This document shows, one piece after another, positions 33,180 through 42,688 of a stretch of 64,000 bases of DNA (position 1 is the stretch's first letter; every line of letters begins with the position of its first letter). This stretch comes from CBDDHT01 sp965228615 (GTDB lineage Bacteria; Pseudomonadota; Alphaproteobacteria; Rhizobiales; Methyloligellaceae), in assembly GCA_965228615.1 (NCBI GenBank), contig CBDDHT010000004.1, forward strand, positions 496,001 through 560,000, in the 5' to 3' direction. The notes under the pieces were generated by a model. It did no database searches, was not told where the DNA came from, and was given only the letters and a program-made list of their open reading frames with translations. Both the position numbers and the translations under genes were made by a program.

Positions 33180-34808
33180 ATGAGAAAACGCAACACCGGT
33201 TCAATCCTCCGATACGCAGCCAGTGCAGCGATCGTCGGTGCATTATTGGGAAGCGCGAGTGTCCCCGTATTGGCCAAGGAGTTTCGCTGGGCGTTCCAAA
33301 GCGACGCCGTCACCATGGATCCCTACAACATCAATGAGACCATGACTCTCGGCTTCATGGGCAATGTCTATGAAGGCCTTATTCGGCGAAACGAAAAATT
33401 CGAGATTGAACCGGCCCTGGCGACAGAATGGTCGACACCCGAGCCGACCAAATGGGTTTTCAAGCTGCGCCAAGGCGTCAAGTTCCATAACGGAAACGCC
33501 TTCAATGCCGACGATGTGATCTTCTCCTATGAGCGCGCCCGCCAGAAGTCCTCGGACATCGCCCCATTCGTTGCAGGCATCAAGGAAGCCAAGAAAGTCG
33601 ACGACTACACCGTCGAATTCATTACTGACGGGCCCCGGCCGATCCTCCTGAACGAAATCGGTCTCTGGTACATCTTCGACAAGGAATGGTCGGAAAAGAA
33701 CAAAGCGGTCAAAGTCGGTGCTCTCGCCGAGGGCGAAGAGAATTTCGCCACAATCAACGCCAACGGTACCGGGCCGTTCATGCTGAAAAGCCGCGAACCG
33801 GATGTGAAGACCGTTCTTGCCAAGAACCCGAACTATTGGGACAAGATCAAATCGAACGTCACGACGGCAACCTTCACACCGATCAAAGCTGCCGCCACAC
33901 GCGTGGCGTCGTTCCTCTCCGGTGAGCTGGACATGATGTATCCGGTGCCATTGCAGGATGTTGACCGCGTCAACAAGAAGAGCGGTCTCAAGGTCATGCA
34001 GAACCCGGAAGTACGCACGATCTTCCTCGGCATGGATCAGGCCAATGACGAACTGAAATATTCCAGCGTCAAAGGCAAGAATCCATTCAAGGACATGCGC
34101 GTCCGCAAGGCCTTCTATCAGGCCATCAACATCAACGCGATCCAGAAGAAAGTCATGCGCGGCGCCTCCAAACCGACCGCGCTGATGATTGGACGCGGCA
34201 TCAATGGCTTCGACGAGACGCTCAACGAGCGCTTCCCGTTCGATCCGGCAGCCTCCAAGAAGTTGCTCGCAGAAGCCGGCTATCCGAACGGCTTCGAGGT
34301 GACGTTCGACTGCCCCAACGACCGCTATGTCAATGACGAAGCGATTTGTCAGGCTGTCACGGCCATGTTGGCCAAGATCGGCGTCAAAGCAAAATTGAAC
34401 GCCCAGACGAAGGCGAAGCATTTCGAGAAGCTGAAGGCCATGGACTCGAGCTTCTATCTGCTGGGTTGGACGCCCGGCTCGCTCGATATGCACAACACCT
34501 TCTTCTACAATGTCGCCTCACCGGCCGATCTGGTCGCCAAAGGCACGAAGGCCGGGTCCGGTCAGGCAAGCTGGAATACGAGCCGCTATTCCAATCACAA
34601 GATCGATGCACTGCTGAACAAGATTGCCGTCGAAGTCGATCCGAAGACACGGGGCAATCTCATCAGTCAGGCCATGAAACTTCACAAGGAAGACATCGGC
34701 CATCTGCCTCTGCATCAGCAGGCACTGGCATGGGGCGTCAAGGACAGCGTGGGCCTTGCACAGAACCCGGACAACACCTTCACGCTGCGTTTCGTGGAAG
34801 TGAAGTAA
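33180..34808 (+). CDS. peptide-type ABC substrate-binding protein (SBP family 5)
   Basis: Periplasmic binding protein of the DppA/OppA class, about 542 residues. It has a signal peptide (SILRYAASAAIVGALLGSAS, ending VLA) and the family blocks KEFRWAFQSDAVTMDPYNIN, EPTKWVFKLRQGVKFHNG and ADDVIFSYERAR. The C-terminus closes with GHLPLHQQALAWGVKD. The ATG at 33180 fits both the signal peptide and the GGGAG ribosome site. Ligands of this family range from peptides to opines, nickel and glycosides; the associated amidohydrolase suggests a peptide or cyclic amide. Confidence 0.86.
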   Translation: MRKRNTGSILRYAASAAIVGALLGSASVPVLAKEFRWAFQSDAVTMDPYNINETMTLGFMGNVYEGLIRRNEKFEIEPALATEWSTPEPTKWVFKLRQGVKFHNGNAFNADDVIFSYERARQKSSDIAPFVAGIKEAKKVDDYTVEFITDGPRPILLNEIGLWYIFDKEWSEKNKAVKVGALAEGEENFATINANGTGPFMLKSREPDVKTVLAKNPNYWDKIKSNVTTATFTPIKAAATRVASFLSGELDMMYPVPLQDVDRVNKKSGLKVMQNPEVRTIFLGMDQANDELKYSSVKGKNPFKDMRVRKAFYQAININAIQKKVMRGASKPTALMIGRGINGFDETLNERFPFDPAASKKLLAEAGYPNGFEVTFDCPNDRYVNDEAICQAVTAMLAKIGVKAKLNAQTKAKHFEKLKAMDSSFYLLGWTPGSLDMHNTFFYNVASPADLVAKGTKAGSGQASWNTSRYSNHKIDALLNKIAVEVDPKTRGNLISQAMKLHKEDIGHLPLHQQALAWGVKDSVGLAQNPDNTFTLRFVEVK

Positions 34809-34820
34809 GTATCCTAAGGC

Positions 34821-34850
34821 ATCGGGGCGGTCCGCATGGGTCGCCCCGAT
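34821..34850 (+). terminator. stem-loop after the peptide binding-protein gene
   Basis: ATCGGGGCG (34821-34829) and CGCCCCGAT (34842-34850) form a perfect nine-base stem followed by TTCGTTTCG. It separates the binding-protein gene from the permeases, as in other ABC operons of this window. Confidence 0.6.
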
Positions 34851-34913
34851 TTCGTTTCGATGACATATCGTCTCTTTTTTGCATCCGAACCGACCTGACC
34901 TGGAAACCGGCCC

Positions 34914-35897
34914 GTGCTCACTTTCATCGCCAAGCGCATGCTGCACGCGGTCTTCGTAATGCTCACGGTGGCGCTGGTCGCATTCTCTTTGTTCCAGTAT
35001 GTGGGCGATCCGATCGTTGGCCTTGTCGGCCAGGACACCGGCGACAAAGAACGTGAGGAGTTGCGCCAGGAACTCGGACTGAACGATCCTGCGCCAGTTC
35101 AGTTCGCACGCTTTGTCGGCAGAGCCGTCCGAGGCGAATTCGGTATCTCCTATCGTCAGAAGCGACCGGTCCTCGATCTTTTCGCGGTGCGCATTCCGGC
35201 AACACTTGAATTATCATTCATGTCGGCCCTGTTTGCCCTCTTTGTTGGGATTCCCCTCGGCGTTCTTAGCGGCCTTCATCGAAAACGTTGGACGGCCAAG
35301 ACCTCCCAGGCGGTCGCCCTCATCGGGATTTCCCTTCCCCCGTTTCTCGTCGGCATTCTCTTGATCTATCTCTTCGCGGTGACGCTGGATCTCCTCCCCT
35401 CATCAGGACGCGGTGACGTCGTCGATCTTGGGTTCTGGACGACAGGCCTCCTGACCTGGAGCGGCCTGAAGTCGCTTATACTGCCGACCATCACGCTGGG
35501 CCTCTTCCAGATGACCTTGATCATGCGGCTCGTTCGGGCGGAGATGCTGGAAGTCATGCGAACCGATTACATCAAGTTCGCCCGTGCCCGAGGTCTGCCA
35601 GAAAAGGTTGTCAATTACCGGCATGCCCTGAAGAACACGCTTGTCCCCGTGATTACGGTCACAGGCCTGCAGCTCGGTTCGATCATCGCTTTTGCGATCA
35701 TTACCGAGACCGTCTTCCAATGGCCGGGCATGGGCTACCTGTTTATCCAGGCCGTGAACTCGGTCGATATTCCCGTCATGGCGGCCTACCTGATCCTGGT
35801 GGCTTTTCTGTTTGTGATCATCAATCTGGTTGTGGACCTGCTCTACTACAGCATCGATCCAAGGCTGCGTGTGCGCACGGCAGGCAGTAGCAAATGA
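34914..35897 (+). CDS. dppB: peptide-type ABC permease DppB
   Basis: Inner-membrane permease, 327 residues and six membrane segments. It shows the DppB-type start (FIAKRMLHAVFVMLTVALVA), the ELGLNDPAPVQF periplasmic segment and the EAA-type loop DYIKFARARGLPEKVVNYRH. It starts with GTG at 34914, and the fit to the family N-terminus supports this choice. It partners with the next permease. Confidence 0.87.
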   Translation: MLTFIAKRMLHAVFVMLTVALVAFSLFQYVGDPIVGLVGQDTGDKEREELRQELGLNDPAPVQFARFVGRAVRGEFGISYRQKRPVLDLFAVRIPATLELSFMSALFALFVGIPLGVLSGLHRKRWTAKTSQAVALIGISLPPFLVGILLIYLFAVTLDLLPSSGRGDVVDLGFWTTGLLTWSGLKSLILPTITLGLFQMTLIMRLVRAEMLEVMRTDYIKFARARGLPEKVVNYRHALKNTLVPVITVTGLQLGSIIAFAIITETVFQWPGMGYLFIQAVNSVDIPVMAAYLILVAFLFVIINLVVDLLYYSIDPRLRVRTAGSSK

Positions 35898-35910
35898 GGG
35901 CGTGTCGAGA

Positions 35911-36840
35911 ATGAAAGCAGCGGCACGCCAATCGCGATTGCGCAGGATTATCGACAGCGATCTCTTCTACAGCTTCATCTCGTCGCCTGTGACGGTACTG
36001 GCTGCGGTGATCACTTTAATATTCTTCCTCGCTTCGGTCTTCGCGCCGTTCGTAGCACCTCACAATACCTACGACCTGGCCAACATCTCGCTTATGGATT
36101 CCGAACTTCCGCCTGTCTGGAATGCCGAGGGCGATCCGCGGTTCTTGCTCGGCACAGACGACCAGGGACGCGACCTGCTGTCTGCAATTATCTTCGGCAC
36201 CCGGCTCTCTTTGTTCGTTGGCCTCGCCTCAGTTTTTCTGGCTGCCATACTGGGTGTGGGCCTCGGACTGTTGGCTGGCTATGCGGGCGGATGGATCGAC
36301 GATGCCATCATGCGGGTGGCCGATGTCCAGCTGAGCTTTCCAGCCATTCTCGTTGCCCTGCTGATTGACGGCGTCCTCAAGACCACGCTTCCCTCGGACG
36401 CACTCGAAATCGTTGCGATTGCGGTGGTTGTTCTCTCGATCGGTCTCTCCACCTGGCCGCAATACGCACGGACCGTGCGCGCGTCGACGATGGTCGAAAA
36501 ATCGAAGGAATATGTACAAGCCGTGCAGGTGATCGGCCTGCCACCGCGTTTGATCATTTTCCGTCATGTCCTGCCGAACGTGCTTGGTCCGGTGCTGGTG
36601 ATTGCGACGATCAACCTGGCGATCGCGATCATTATCGAAGCGACGCTGAGTTTCCTCGGAGTCGGGATCCCGCCGACCCAGCCATCGCTTGGAACGCTCA
36701 TTCGTATCGGCAACAATTTTCTGTTCTCCGGCGTCTGGTGGATCACCTTTTTCCCAGCCATGAGCCTGGCCATTCTGGTCCTCTCCGTGAACATGCTCGG
36801 GGACTGGCTACGCGACGCTCTCAATCCAAAGCTGCGGTGA
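35911..36840 (+). CDS. dppC: peptide-type ABC permease DppC
   Basis: Second permease, about 309 residues, six membrane segments. Family features are the SPVTVLAAVITLIFFLASVF first helix, the RFLLGTDDQGRDLLSAIIFG segment and the loop EYVQAVQVIGLPPRLIIFRH. The ATG at 35911 is chosen; a GTG at 35902 in the same frame is equally possible. The ATPase gene follows after seven bases. Confidence 0.87.
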   Translation: MKAAARQSRLRRIIDSDLFYSFISSPVTVLAAVITLIFFLASVFAPFVAPHNTYDLANISLMDSELPPVWNAEGDPRFLLGTDDQGRDLLSAIIFGTRLSLFVGLASVFLAAILGVGLGLLAGYAGGWIDDAIMRVADVQLSFPAILVALLIDGVLKTTLPSDALEIVAIAVVVLSIGLSTWPQYARTVRASTMVEKSKEYVQAVQVIGLPPRLIIFRHVLPNVLGPVLVIATINLAIAIIIEATLSFLGVGIPPTQPSLGTLIRIGNNFLFSGVWWITFFPAMSLAILVLSVNMLGDWLRDALNPKLR

Positions 36841-36847
36841 GAGAGCG

Positions 36848-38578
36848 ATGAGCGATAATCTTCTCGAAATCCGCGATCTCACCGTCGAGTTTCCGATGCG
36901 GCGATTGACCTTCGTCGCGGTCGAAGATTTCGATCTCGAACTCAAGCCCGGCGAAATTCACGGGCTGGTCGGAGAATCCGGGGCCGGGAAATCCACGGTC
37001 GGCAACGCCATCATGGGCCTTCTCGAACCACCCGGCCGCATCGCCAAAGGCGATATCCTGCTGCGCGGCGAAGAGGTGCACGCCACGGACACTCACGCCA
37101 TGCGCGCCCTGCGCGGCGACCGCATCAGTATGATCTTCCAAGATCCCCTCACCTCGCTCAACCCACTGCTAACGGTACAAGAACAACTGGTTGAAACGAT
37201 CCGCTTCCATCTGGGGATGAGCGAAGAAGATGCCATTCAGCGCGCCGTCGAATTGTTGGACCAGGTCGGCATTCCCGATCCGGAAACGAGGGTCACACAA
37301 TACCCCCATCAATTCTCGGGTGGGATGCGCCAGCGCGTGGTCATTGCCTTGGCACTCTGTAGCGAGCCAGAGCTCATCATCGCCGATGAACCGACAACCG
37401 CACTCGATGTGTCGATCCAGGCGCAGATCCTCGACCTGATTAAGAAGCTCTGCCGCGAACGCGATCTCGGCGTCATTCTCATTACGCATGACATGGGCGT
37501 CATTGCCGAAACAACGGATCGGGTCGCAGTCATGTATCGCGGACAGGTCGTTGAACGCGGAACAACGTCCGAAGTTCTCGGGAACCCGACTCACGATTAT
37601 ACGCGGGCACTCCTGAGTGCCGTTCCGCGCACTGACGTCAAGCTCGATCGCTTCCCACTGGTCACTTATATCGAAGGGCCGGCGGATGAACGTCAGAATA
37701 TCGATCTGTCCGAACACTGGCTTGGAAAAGCCGAGCGGTTCGATCAACGCGATACGCCCCTACTGCAGCTTGAAAATGTCGACATGGAATTTCTGCTGAA
37801 ACGTTCGATCTTTCCGAGCCGGCGTGAGACTTTCCGAGCGGTTTCGGATGTCTCCTTCGATATTGCCGAAGGAGAAGTCTTCGGCCTTGTCGGTGAAAGC
37901 GGGAGCGGCAAGTCGACCGTCGCGCGCGTCATCGCCGGTCTCTATCAGCCGTCGGCAGGCGCTGTTCACTTCACAGGGAAAAACCTGACGGCCTTACGGT
38001 CGTTCAAGGAGCGCCAACCCTTCCGCCGTCAGATGCAGATGATATTCCAGGATCCATATTCATCGCTCAATCCCCGCATTCGCGTGCGCGACATCGTTGC
38101 CGAACCGATCCATTTCCACAGTCTCACCGAGGACCGCGATGAGATGTACCGCATCGTCGACGATCTGCTCGACCATGTGGGCCTTGGCGCGGAGGCCGGC
38201 TGGAAGTTCCCCCATGAGTTTTCCGGCGGACAGCGCCAGCGCATATCGATAGCGCGCGCACTGGCAACACGTCCCCGTTTTCTGATTTGCGACGAACCGA
38301 CTTCGGCCCTGGACGTCTCGATCCAGGCGCAAATCCTGAATCTGCTGAAGGATCTTCAGGAAGAGTTGAACCTCACCATGCTCTTCATCAGTCACGATCT
38401 TCCAGTGATCCGGCAGATGTGCGACCGGGTGGGTGTCATGCAGCATGGGGAACTTCTTGAGGTTGCCGAGACGGAAGAGCTCTTCCACAATCCAACCCAT
38501 GCTCATACACAATCGCTTATCAAACTCATGCCGCGACTCGAGCTGATCGATCCGACACTCGTCGGCGCAACGGCATAG
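36848..38578 (+). CDS. fused DppD-DppF double ABC ATPase
   Basis: A 576-residue protein carrying both ATP-binding domains of a peptide-type importer in one chain. The first domain has Walker A GESGAGKST (residues 42-50) and the signature FSGGMRQRVVIALALCSEP. The second has GESGSGKST (about 348-356) and FSGGQRQRISIARALATRP. Each is followed by the oligopeptide-type C-terminal extension (NPTHDYTRALLSAVPR and NPTHAHTQSLIKLMPR). Fused forms such as YejF and GsiA are known. It sits eight bases after dppC. Confidence 0.9.
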   Translation: MSDNLLEIRDLTVEFPMRRLTFVAVEDFDLELKPGEIHGLVGESGAGKSTVGNAIMGLLEPPGRIAKGDILLRGEEVHATDTHAMRALRGDRISMIFQDPLTSLNPLLTVQEQLVETIRFHLGMSEEDAIQRAVELLDQVGIPDPETRVTQYPHQFSGGMRQRVVIALALCSEPELIIADEPTTALDVSIQAQILDLIKKLCRERDLGVILITHDMGVIAETTDRVAVMYRGQVVERGTTSEVLGNPTHDYTRALLSAVPRTDVKLDRFPLVTYIEGPADERQNIDLSEHWLGKAERFDQRDTPLLQLENVDMEFLLKRSIFPSRRETFRAVSDVSFDIAEGEVFGLVGESGSGKSTVARVIAGLYQPSAGAVHFTGKNLTALRSFKERQPFRRQMQMIFQDPYSSLNPRIRVRDIVAEPIHFHSLTEDRDEMYRIVDDLLDHVGLGAEAGWKFPHEFSGGQRQRISIARALATRPRFLICDEPTSALDVSIQAQILNLLKDLQEELNLTMLFISHDLPVIRQMCDRVGVMQHGELLEVAETEELFHNPTHAHTQSLIKLMPRLELIDPTLVGATA

Positions 38579-38611
38579 CAGTTCTCACAATTTGCAAGGA
38601 GGGCGAAGCCC

Positions 38612-39847
38612 ATGGCGCTCACCCTGATCAAGAATGGCCATCTCGTCGACGGAACATCGGATGATCCCAAAGGACCCGTCCACGTCCTGATCGAAAATGA
38701 CAGAATCCGCGAAGTCTCGGATCAGCCGATCGAAAGTGCCAGCGCCCGCCAGATCGATCTTTCCGGGCGCACCCTGATGCCAGGGCTGATCGATTGCCAT
38801 GTGCATGTCATTGCAACGATCGTCAATCTGGGCGCCAATGCCGAACTTCCCAATTCTCTCGTCGCCGCACGATCGGCGCAAATCATGAACGGCATGCTGA
38901 TGCGTGGCTTCACGACGGTTCGCGATCTTGGCGGCGCGGATATCGGCCTCGTTATGGCGGTCGACGAAGGAGCCATTGCCGGCCCTCGCCTGGTAATATG
39001 TGGCAAGGCCCTTTCGCAGACGGGAGGACACACGGACTATCGTGGCCGCTATCACAGTCGTTCTGTCGACTATTACCCAGACCGGCTCGGAACGCTCGGC
39101 CGGGTGTGCGACGGCGTCAGCGAAGTCAGGCGCGCCGCACGTGAAGAGATCAAAGGCGGTGCGAACTTTATCAAACTGATGACCAATGGCGGCGTTTCTT
39201 CTCCGACCGACCCCATTGCAAACTTTGGATTTTCGCGCGAGGAGATCGCTGCCGCGGTCGAAGAAGCACAATCTGCCCAGACTTATTGTGCGGCCCATCT
39301 CTACACGAATGACGCCATCACTCGATGTGTCGAACTCGGCGTACGTTGCATTGAGCACGCGAACCTGGTGTCCCCGCAGACGGCCGCCCTAATGAAGGAG
39401 AAGGGCGCAGTCTCCGTACCGACCCTCGTGACCTTCGAAGCTCTATCCGAAGAAGGCGCCTCCCTCGGATTGCCGCCTGAATCCGTTGCCAAGATCGATG
39501 ACGTACGGACAGCCGGTTTCACTTCGCTCGAAACCCTAAAAGCTGCCGGAGTCGATATGGGTTACGGCACCGACCTGCTCGGCGCCATGCATCCGCGCCA
39601 ATCGGAAGAGTTCATCATCCGCGGGCGCGTACTTCCCGCACGAGAGGTCATTGCATCGGCGACCCATGTCGCTGCACGCGTTATTCGCAAGGAAGGCGAG
39701 ATCGGAACGATCGCACCCGGAGCCTATGCCGACATGATTGCAGTCGATGGAAATCCGTTGGATGACCTCACTCTGCTCACGGAGCAAGGCGCGCATATGC
39801 CGCTGATCATGCGAGACGGTCAGATTTTCAAGAACACAATCAATTAA
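38612..39847 (+). CDS. amidohydrolase (imidazolonepropionase/Xaa-Pro dipeptidase-like)
   Basis: Metal-dependent hydrolase of the amidohydrolase superfamily, 411 residues. The HxH motif is in GLIDCHVHVIATIV, the bridging Lys in NFIKLMTNGG, then His in YCAAHLYTND and IEHANLV, and Asp in GYGTDLLGAMH, so the whole binuclear metal site is present. It is cytoplasmic. Relatives act on Xaa-Pro dipeptides, imidazolones or N-acyl compounds. The strong AAGGAGG ribosome site and 33-base gap after the ATPase gene place it in the importer operon, so it likely hydrolyses the imported compound. Confidence 0.86.
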   Translation: MALTLIKNGHLVDGTSDDPKGPVHVLIENDRIREVSDQPIESASARQIDLSGRTLMPGLIDCHVHVIATIVNLGANAELPNSLVAARSAQIMNGMLMRGFTTVRDLGGADIGLVMAVDEGAIAGPRLVICGKALSQTGGHTDYRGRYHSRSVDYYPDRLGTLGRVCDGVSEVRRAAREEIKGGANFIKLMTNGGVSSPTDPIANFGFSREEIAAAVEEAQSAQTYCAAHLYTNDAITRCVELGVRCIEHANLVSPQTAALMKEKGAVSVPTLVTFEALSEEGASLGLPPESVAKIDDVRTAGFTSLETLKAAGVDMGYGTDLLGAMHPRQSEEFIIRGRVLPAREVIASATHVAARVIRKEGEIGTIAPGAYADMIAVDGNPLDDLTLLTEQGAHMPLIMRDGQIFKNTIN

Positions 39848-39860
39848 GCGACTGTAATCA

Positions 39861-40367
39861 GTGACATCCTATCTTGGCGACGCCGAACTCATTGCCCTCC
39901 TTCGAGCCTTCGAAGGACCGGATCAACCTGAGACTGGCCTTCGTGTGGTGGACGATATCGCTGCGAAGTCTGTTGGCCATGACCTGTTCACAGTCATGGT
40001 TCTGCACCGCGATGCAATGCAGGTCCAGCGCCTCTACAGCAGCCGGCCGGACGTCTACCCGGTTGGAGGGCGAAAAGAGAAACGCGACACACTCTGGGGT
40101 CGCCAGGTTCTGGACAAAGCGGAACCTTTCCTGGGGCGCGATGCCAAAGCAATCCGCGAGCATTTCGACGATCATCAAACGATTGCCGATATGGGCCTCG
40201 CAAGCATCCTCAATATGCCGGTCGTCTATGACGGGAATGTCCTTGGAACCATGAACCTTCTGCATTCAGAAGGCCATTATAGCCAGGACGACATCACCGC
40301 AGCAGGAATACTCGCGAATGCTCTCCTGCCGCCACTTTGTGCTTTGCAGCTGCCGCCATCCACTTAA
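39861..40367 (+). CDS. GAF-domain protein
   Basis: A 168-residue protein made of one GAF domain (TGLRVVDDIAAKSVGHDLFT near residue 24; ASILNMPVVYDGNVLGTMNL near residue 113). It starts with GTG at 39861, 14 bases after the amidohydrolase gene, so it belongs to the operon. The cysteines needed for GAF-type free methionine sulfoxide reductase are absent. GAF proteins of this kind in catabolic operons may sense the substrate; no output domain is present, so its role is unknown. Confidence 0.75.
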   Translation: MTSYLGDAELIALLRAFEGPDQPETGLRVVDDIAAKSVGHDLFTVMVLHRDAMQVQRLYSSRPDVYPVGGRKEKRDTLWGRQVLDKAEPFLGRDAKAIREHFDDHQTIADMGLASILNMPVVYDGNVLGTMNLLHSEGHYSQDDITAAGILANALLPPLCALQLPPST

Positions 40368-40471
40368 GCCTCTAAATTCCGAACTAGACCCTCATGCAAT
40401 TCGATTTGGTGCGCGATTGGGCTGCGCCTATGCTTGTAGCCACAACAGTCGGCTCAGGAAGGGATAAAACG

Positions 40472-41530
40472 ATGGCACTTCTGACAACGACGATCGGCGC
40501 ATACCCTAAACCCGACTATTTGGAAATTCCCGACTGGTGGACGGATTCTCGGCAGGGCAAATACTACACGTTCGATTATGTCTCGGACTATGAGCGTGCA
40601 GTCGAAAATCTGGGTGAAAAGGCAGAAGAAGTCTTTGGCCGCGCCACGAAAGACGTCATTGACGATCAGGTCGGCGCCGGGATCGACATCGTCACGGACG
40701 GTGAAGTGCGCAGAGAGAACTACATCCACTATCACTGCCGCCGCTTGAACGGCATCGATTTTAACCGGCGCACCGAAATCGAGTTTCGTCCCGGCTATCA
40801 CGGTTCCGTCCCGACAATCACAGGACCCATAAGCGCACGTGAGCACTTCCTTGCGCATGATTGGAAGGCCGCGCAGGCCCTCGCCGATAATCCTGTCAAA
40901 ATCACGATGCCGGGGCCGGTGACGATCGGAAATGCCTGCTCCGACGAATACTATGGTGACGATCGGAAGCGTCGCGGTGCGGAGATCGCCGATGCCCTCA
41001 ACGCGGAAATCAAGCATCTGGCTGCAGAAGGCTGCCGCTATATCCAGATCGATGAACCGGGATTTGCACGGAGCCCCGATGATGCGCTCGACTTCGGATT
41101 CGAGAATCTCGATCGCTGCTGGCAGGACGTGCCCGAAACCGTCATTCGCACCGTCCATATGTGCTGCGGTTATCCCGACCGGCTCGACAATCCGGACTAC
41201 CCCAAGGCGGAAAATGACATTTATGAGCGCTTGGCCGATCTGGTGGAAGCCTCACGCATCCAGCACTATTCGCTGGAGCATGCACACCGCCATCTCGATC
41301 TCAAATTACTTGAACGTTTCAAAACCACGACGATCATTTTGGGATGTTTCGATATTTCGATCAGCCGGATCGAATCCGTGGATGAAATCGAGGCGCAATT
41401 GCGCGGCGCGTTGGAGCATATCGATGCCGAACGCCTGATTGCGGCGCCGGATTGCGGGCTGGGTTTATTGGACCGTGATCTTGCCATCGCAAAGATGACA
41501 AACCTCTGCGAAGCGGCAAAGCGCATTTAG
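40472..41530 (+). CDS. stand-alone MetE C-terminal-type methyltransferase
   Basis: A 352-residue protein equal to the catalytic half of cobalamin-independent methionine synthase. The zinc ligands can be matched: His and Cys in VHMCCGYP, Glu in YSLEHAHRH, and Cys in APDCGLG. The start TTTIGAYPKP and DGEVRRENYIHYHCRRLNG are family marks. The N-terminal folate-tail domain of MetE is absent. Such proteins can take methyl groups from methylcobalamin, methylfolate or small methylated compounds. Placed after an importer, amidohydrolase and GAF gene, it may demethylate the imported substrate. The ATG at 40472 follows GGAAGGGA. A paralogue lies at 54713. Confidence 0.82.
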   Translation: MALLTTTIGAYPKPDYLEIPDWWTDSRQGKYYTFDYVSDYERAVENLGEKAEEVFGRATKDVIDDQVGAGIDIVTDGEVRRENYIHYHCRRLNGIDFNRRTEIEFRPGYHGSVPTITGPISAREHFLAHDWKAAQALADNPVKITMPGPVTIGNACSDEYYGDDRKRRGAEIADALNAEIKHLAAEGCRYIQIDEPGFARSPDDALDFGFENLDRCWQDVPETVIRTVHMCCGYPDRLDNPDYPKAENDIYERLADLVEASRIQHYSLEHAHRHLDLKLLERFKTTTIILGCFDISISRIESVDEIEAQLRGALEHIDAERLIAAPDCGLGLLDRDLAIAKMTNLCEAAKRI

Positions 41531-41560
41531 TGGATTGATTCCTACGCTTGGATCCCACCT

Positions 41561-41711
41561 GTCATCCCAGACCATGTGGGGCTCAAGCCCCATCTCGAGA
41601 TGTGGAATCCACCGTCAAGTGGCGAAGCCGCATATCACTAAGGAGCCTTCGGCGCTCCTTGCGCTGGATCCCGGATCTGCTCCGGCCTGCGGCCGGCTTG
41701 TCCGGGATGAC
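41561..41711. repeat. dispersed palindromic intergenic element, copy 4 (compound)
   Basis: A longer version of the element: outer arms GTCATCCCAG (41561) and TCCGGGATGAC (ending 41711) enclose GGGGCTCAAGCCCC, an inner hairpin AAGGAGC/GCTCCTT (41640-41660), and GGATCCCGGATC. It looks like two copies merged. It lies between convergent genes. Confidence 0.65.
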
Positions 41712-41754
41712 GGTCTTGAGACTCTTGTGTTGTGGGCAATCCGCTAATGCCTGT

Positions 41755-42654
41755 TCACTTGTCTGACCGTTCTGCGAGCCGTTTGCGGATGACCGGAAAA
41801 TAACAGTCGCCATCGCCGGCAGCGATCGCTTCTTGAAAGAGTTCGGCCACATGGTCCGCACCGGGCGTGCGAATGCCATGCTCGCGGCCCATCTCAACCG
41901 CGTAGGACAAATCCTTTGCGGCATAGGTCACCGGGAAGGCACGCTCCGGATACACCTGAGGCAGGAGGCTCTTGATTGCGTGATTCCGAGCCGCAAAACT
42001 GTCGCCCGACCCCTTCGAAAGCGTGTCCAACAAGACCTGCCCGTCGACGCCCTCCCGCTCCGCCAAGGATACGGCCTCGGCAAGCGCTGCAACCGTTTGA
42101 AACAAGACCATATTGTTCATGATCTTCACAACCTGCCCCGCACCCGGACCACCGCAATGGACGACATCCGTTCCCATGGTCGAGAGTACCGGCTTAATGA
42201 TCTCGAAAATTCCGGCGTCGGCGCCGACCATGATTGCCAGCGTCCCGTCCGCTGCGGCCTGACGCGTTCGGGCAATCGGTGCGTCGGCGAAACCTATGCG
42301 ACGCTGCTGCGCTTTGGCGGCAATCTCTTTCATCAAGGAGGGCTGAGACGTCGACATATCGATCAGCACCTGTCCGGACCGAAAGCGGTCAATCAGGCAC
42401 TCGTCCCCAAGGATCAGGTTACGCACTTCATGACCGCCAGGAAGGCAGATCATGACCAGATCCACGGCATCGACCAGGTCGCCGGCCGATGCAGCTGCCG
42501 TCCCTCCAACCTGCTCCATCCGCTTGACCGGATCCATGTTCAAATCGAAAACAGTGGTCGGCCATGCCCCCTTGACGATCAGGTTCCGGCACATGGCTTC
42601 ACCCATGACACCCAGTCCAATAAATCCGACCCGCTCTAAAGTGTTGATTTGCAC
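41755..42654 (-). CDS. beta-hydroxyacid dehydrogenase (3-hydroxyisobutyrate/tartronate semialdehyde reductase type)
   Basis: NAD(P)-dependent enzyme that interconverts a beta-hydroxyacid and its semialdehyde; 299 residues. The nucleotide-binding motif is VGFIGLGVMGEAM (residues 9-21). The substrate motif is DAPIARTRQAAADGTLAIMV, and the catalytic Lys lies in GAGQVVKIMNNMV. The usual DAPVSGG reads DAPIART here, so the substrate may be unusual. It ends a minus-strand pair with the metallo-beta-lactamase-fold gene, divergent from the tct transporter. A carboxylic-acid catabolic role fits. Confidence 0.82.
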   Translation of the reverse strand: MQINTLERVGFIGLGVMGEAMCRNLIVKGAWPTTVFDLNMDPVKRMEQVGGTAAASAGDLVDAVDLVMICLPGGHEVRNLILGDECLIDRFRSGQVLIDMSTSQPSLMKEIAAKAQQRRIGFADAPIARTRQAAADGTLAIMVGADAGIFEIIKPVLSTMGTDVVHCGGPGAGQVVKIMNNMVLFQTVAALAEAVSLAEREGVDGQVLLDTLSKGSGDSFAARNHAIKSLLPQVYPERAFPVTYAAKDLSYAVEMGREHGIRTPGADHVAELFQEAIAAGDGDCYFPVIRKRLAERSDK

Positions 42655-42688
42655 TCGGCTTTCTCCAGAATTCGGACTTGCAATTTGA

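Noticed and set aside
33243..34493. Minus-strand open frame of 416 codons
   Set aside because: Shadow of the peptide-binding-protein gene, which has a signal peptide and conserved blocks.
39861..40367. GAF protein as free methionine-R-sulfoxide reductase
   Set aside because: The catalytic cysteines of that family are missing; only one Cys is present near the C-terminus.
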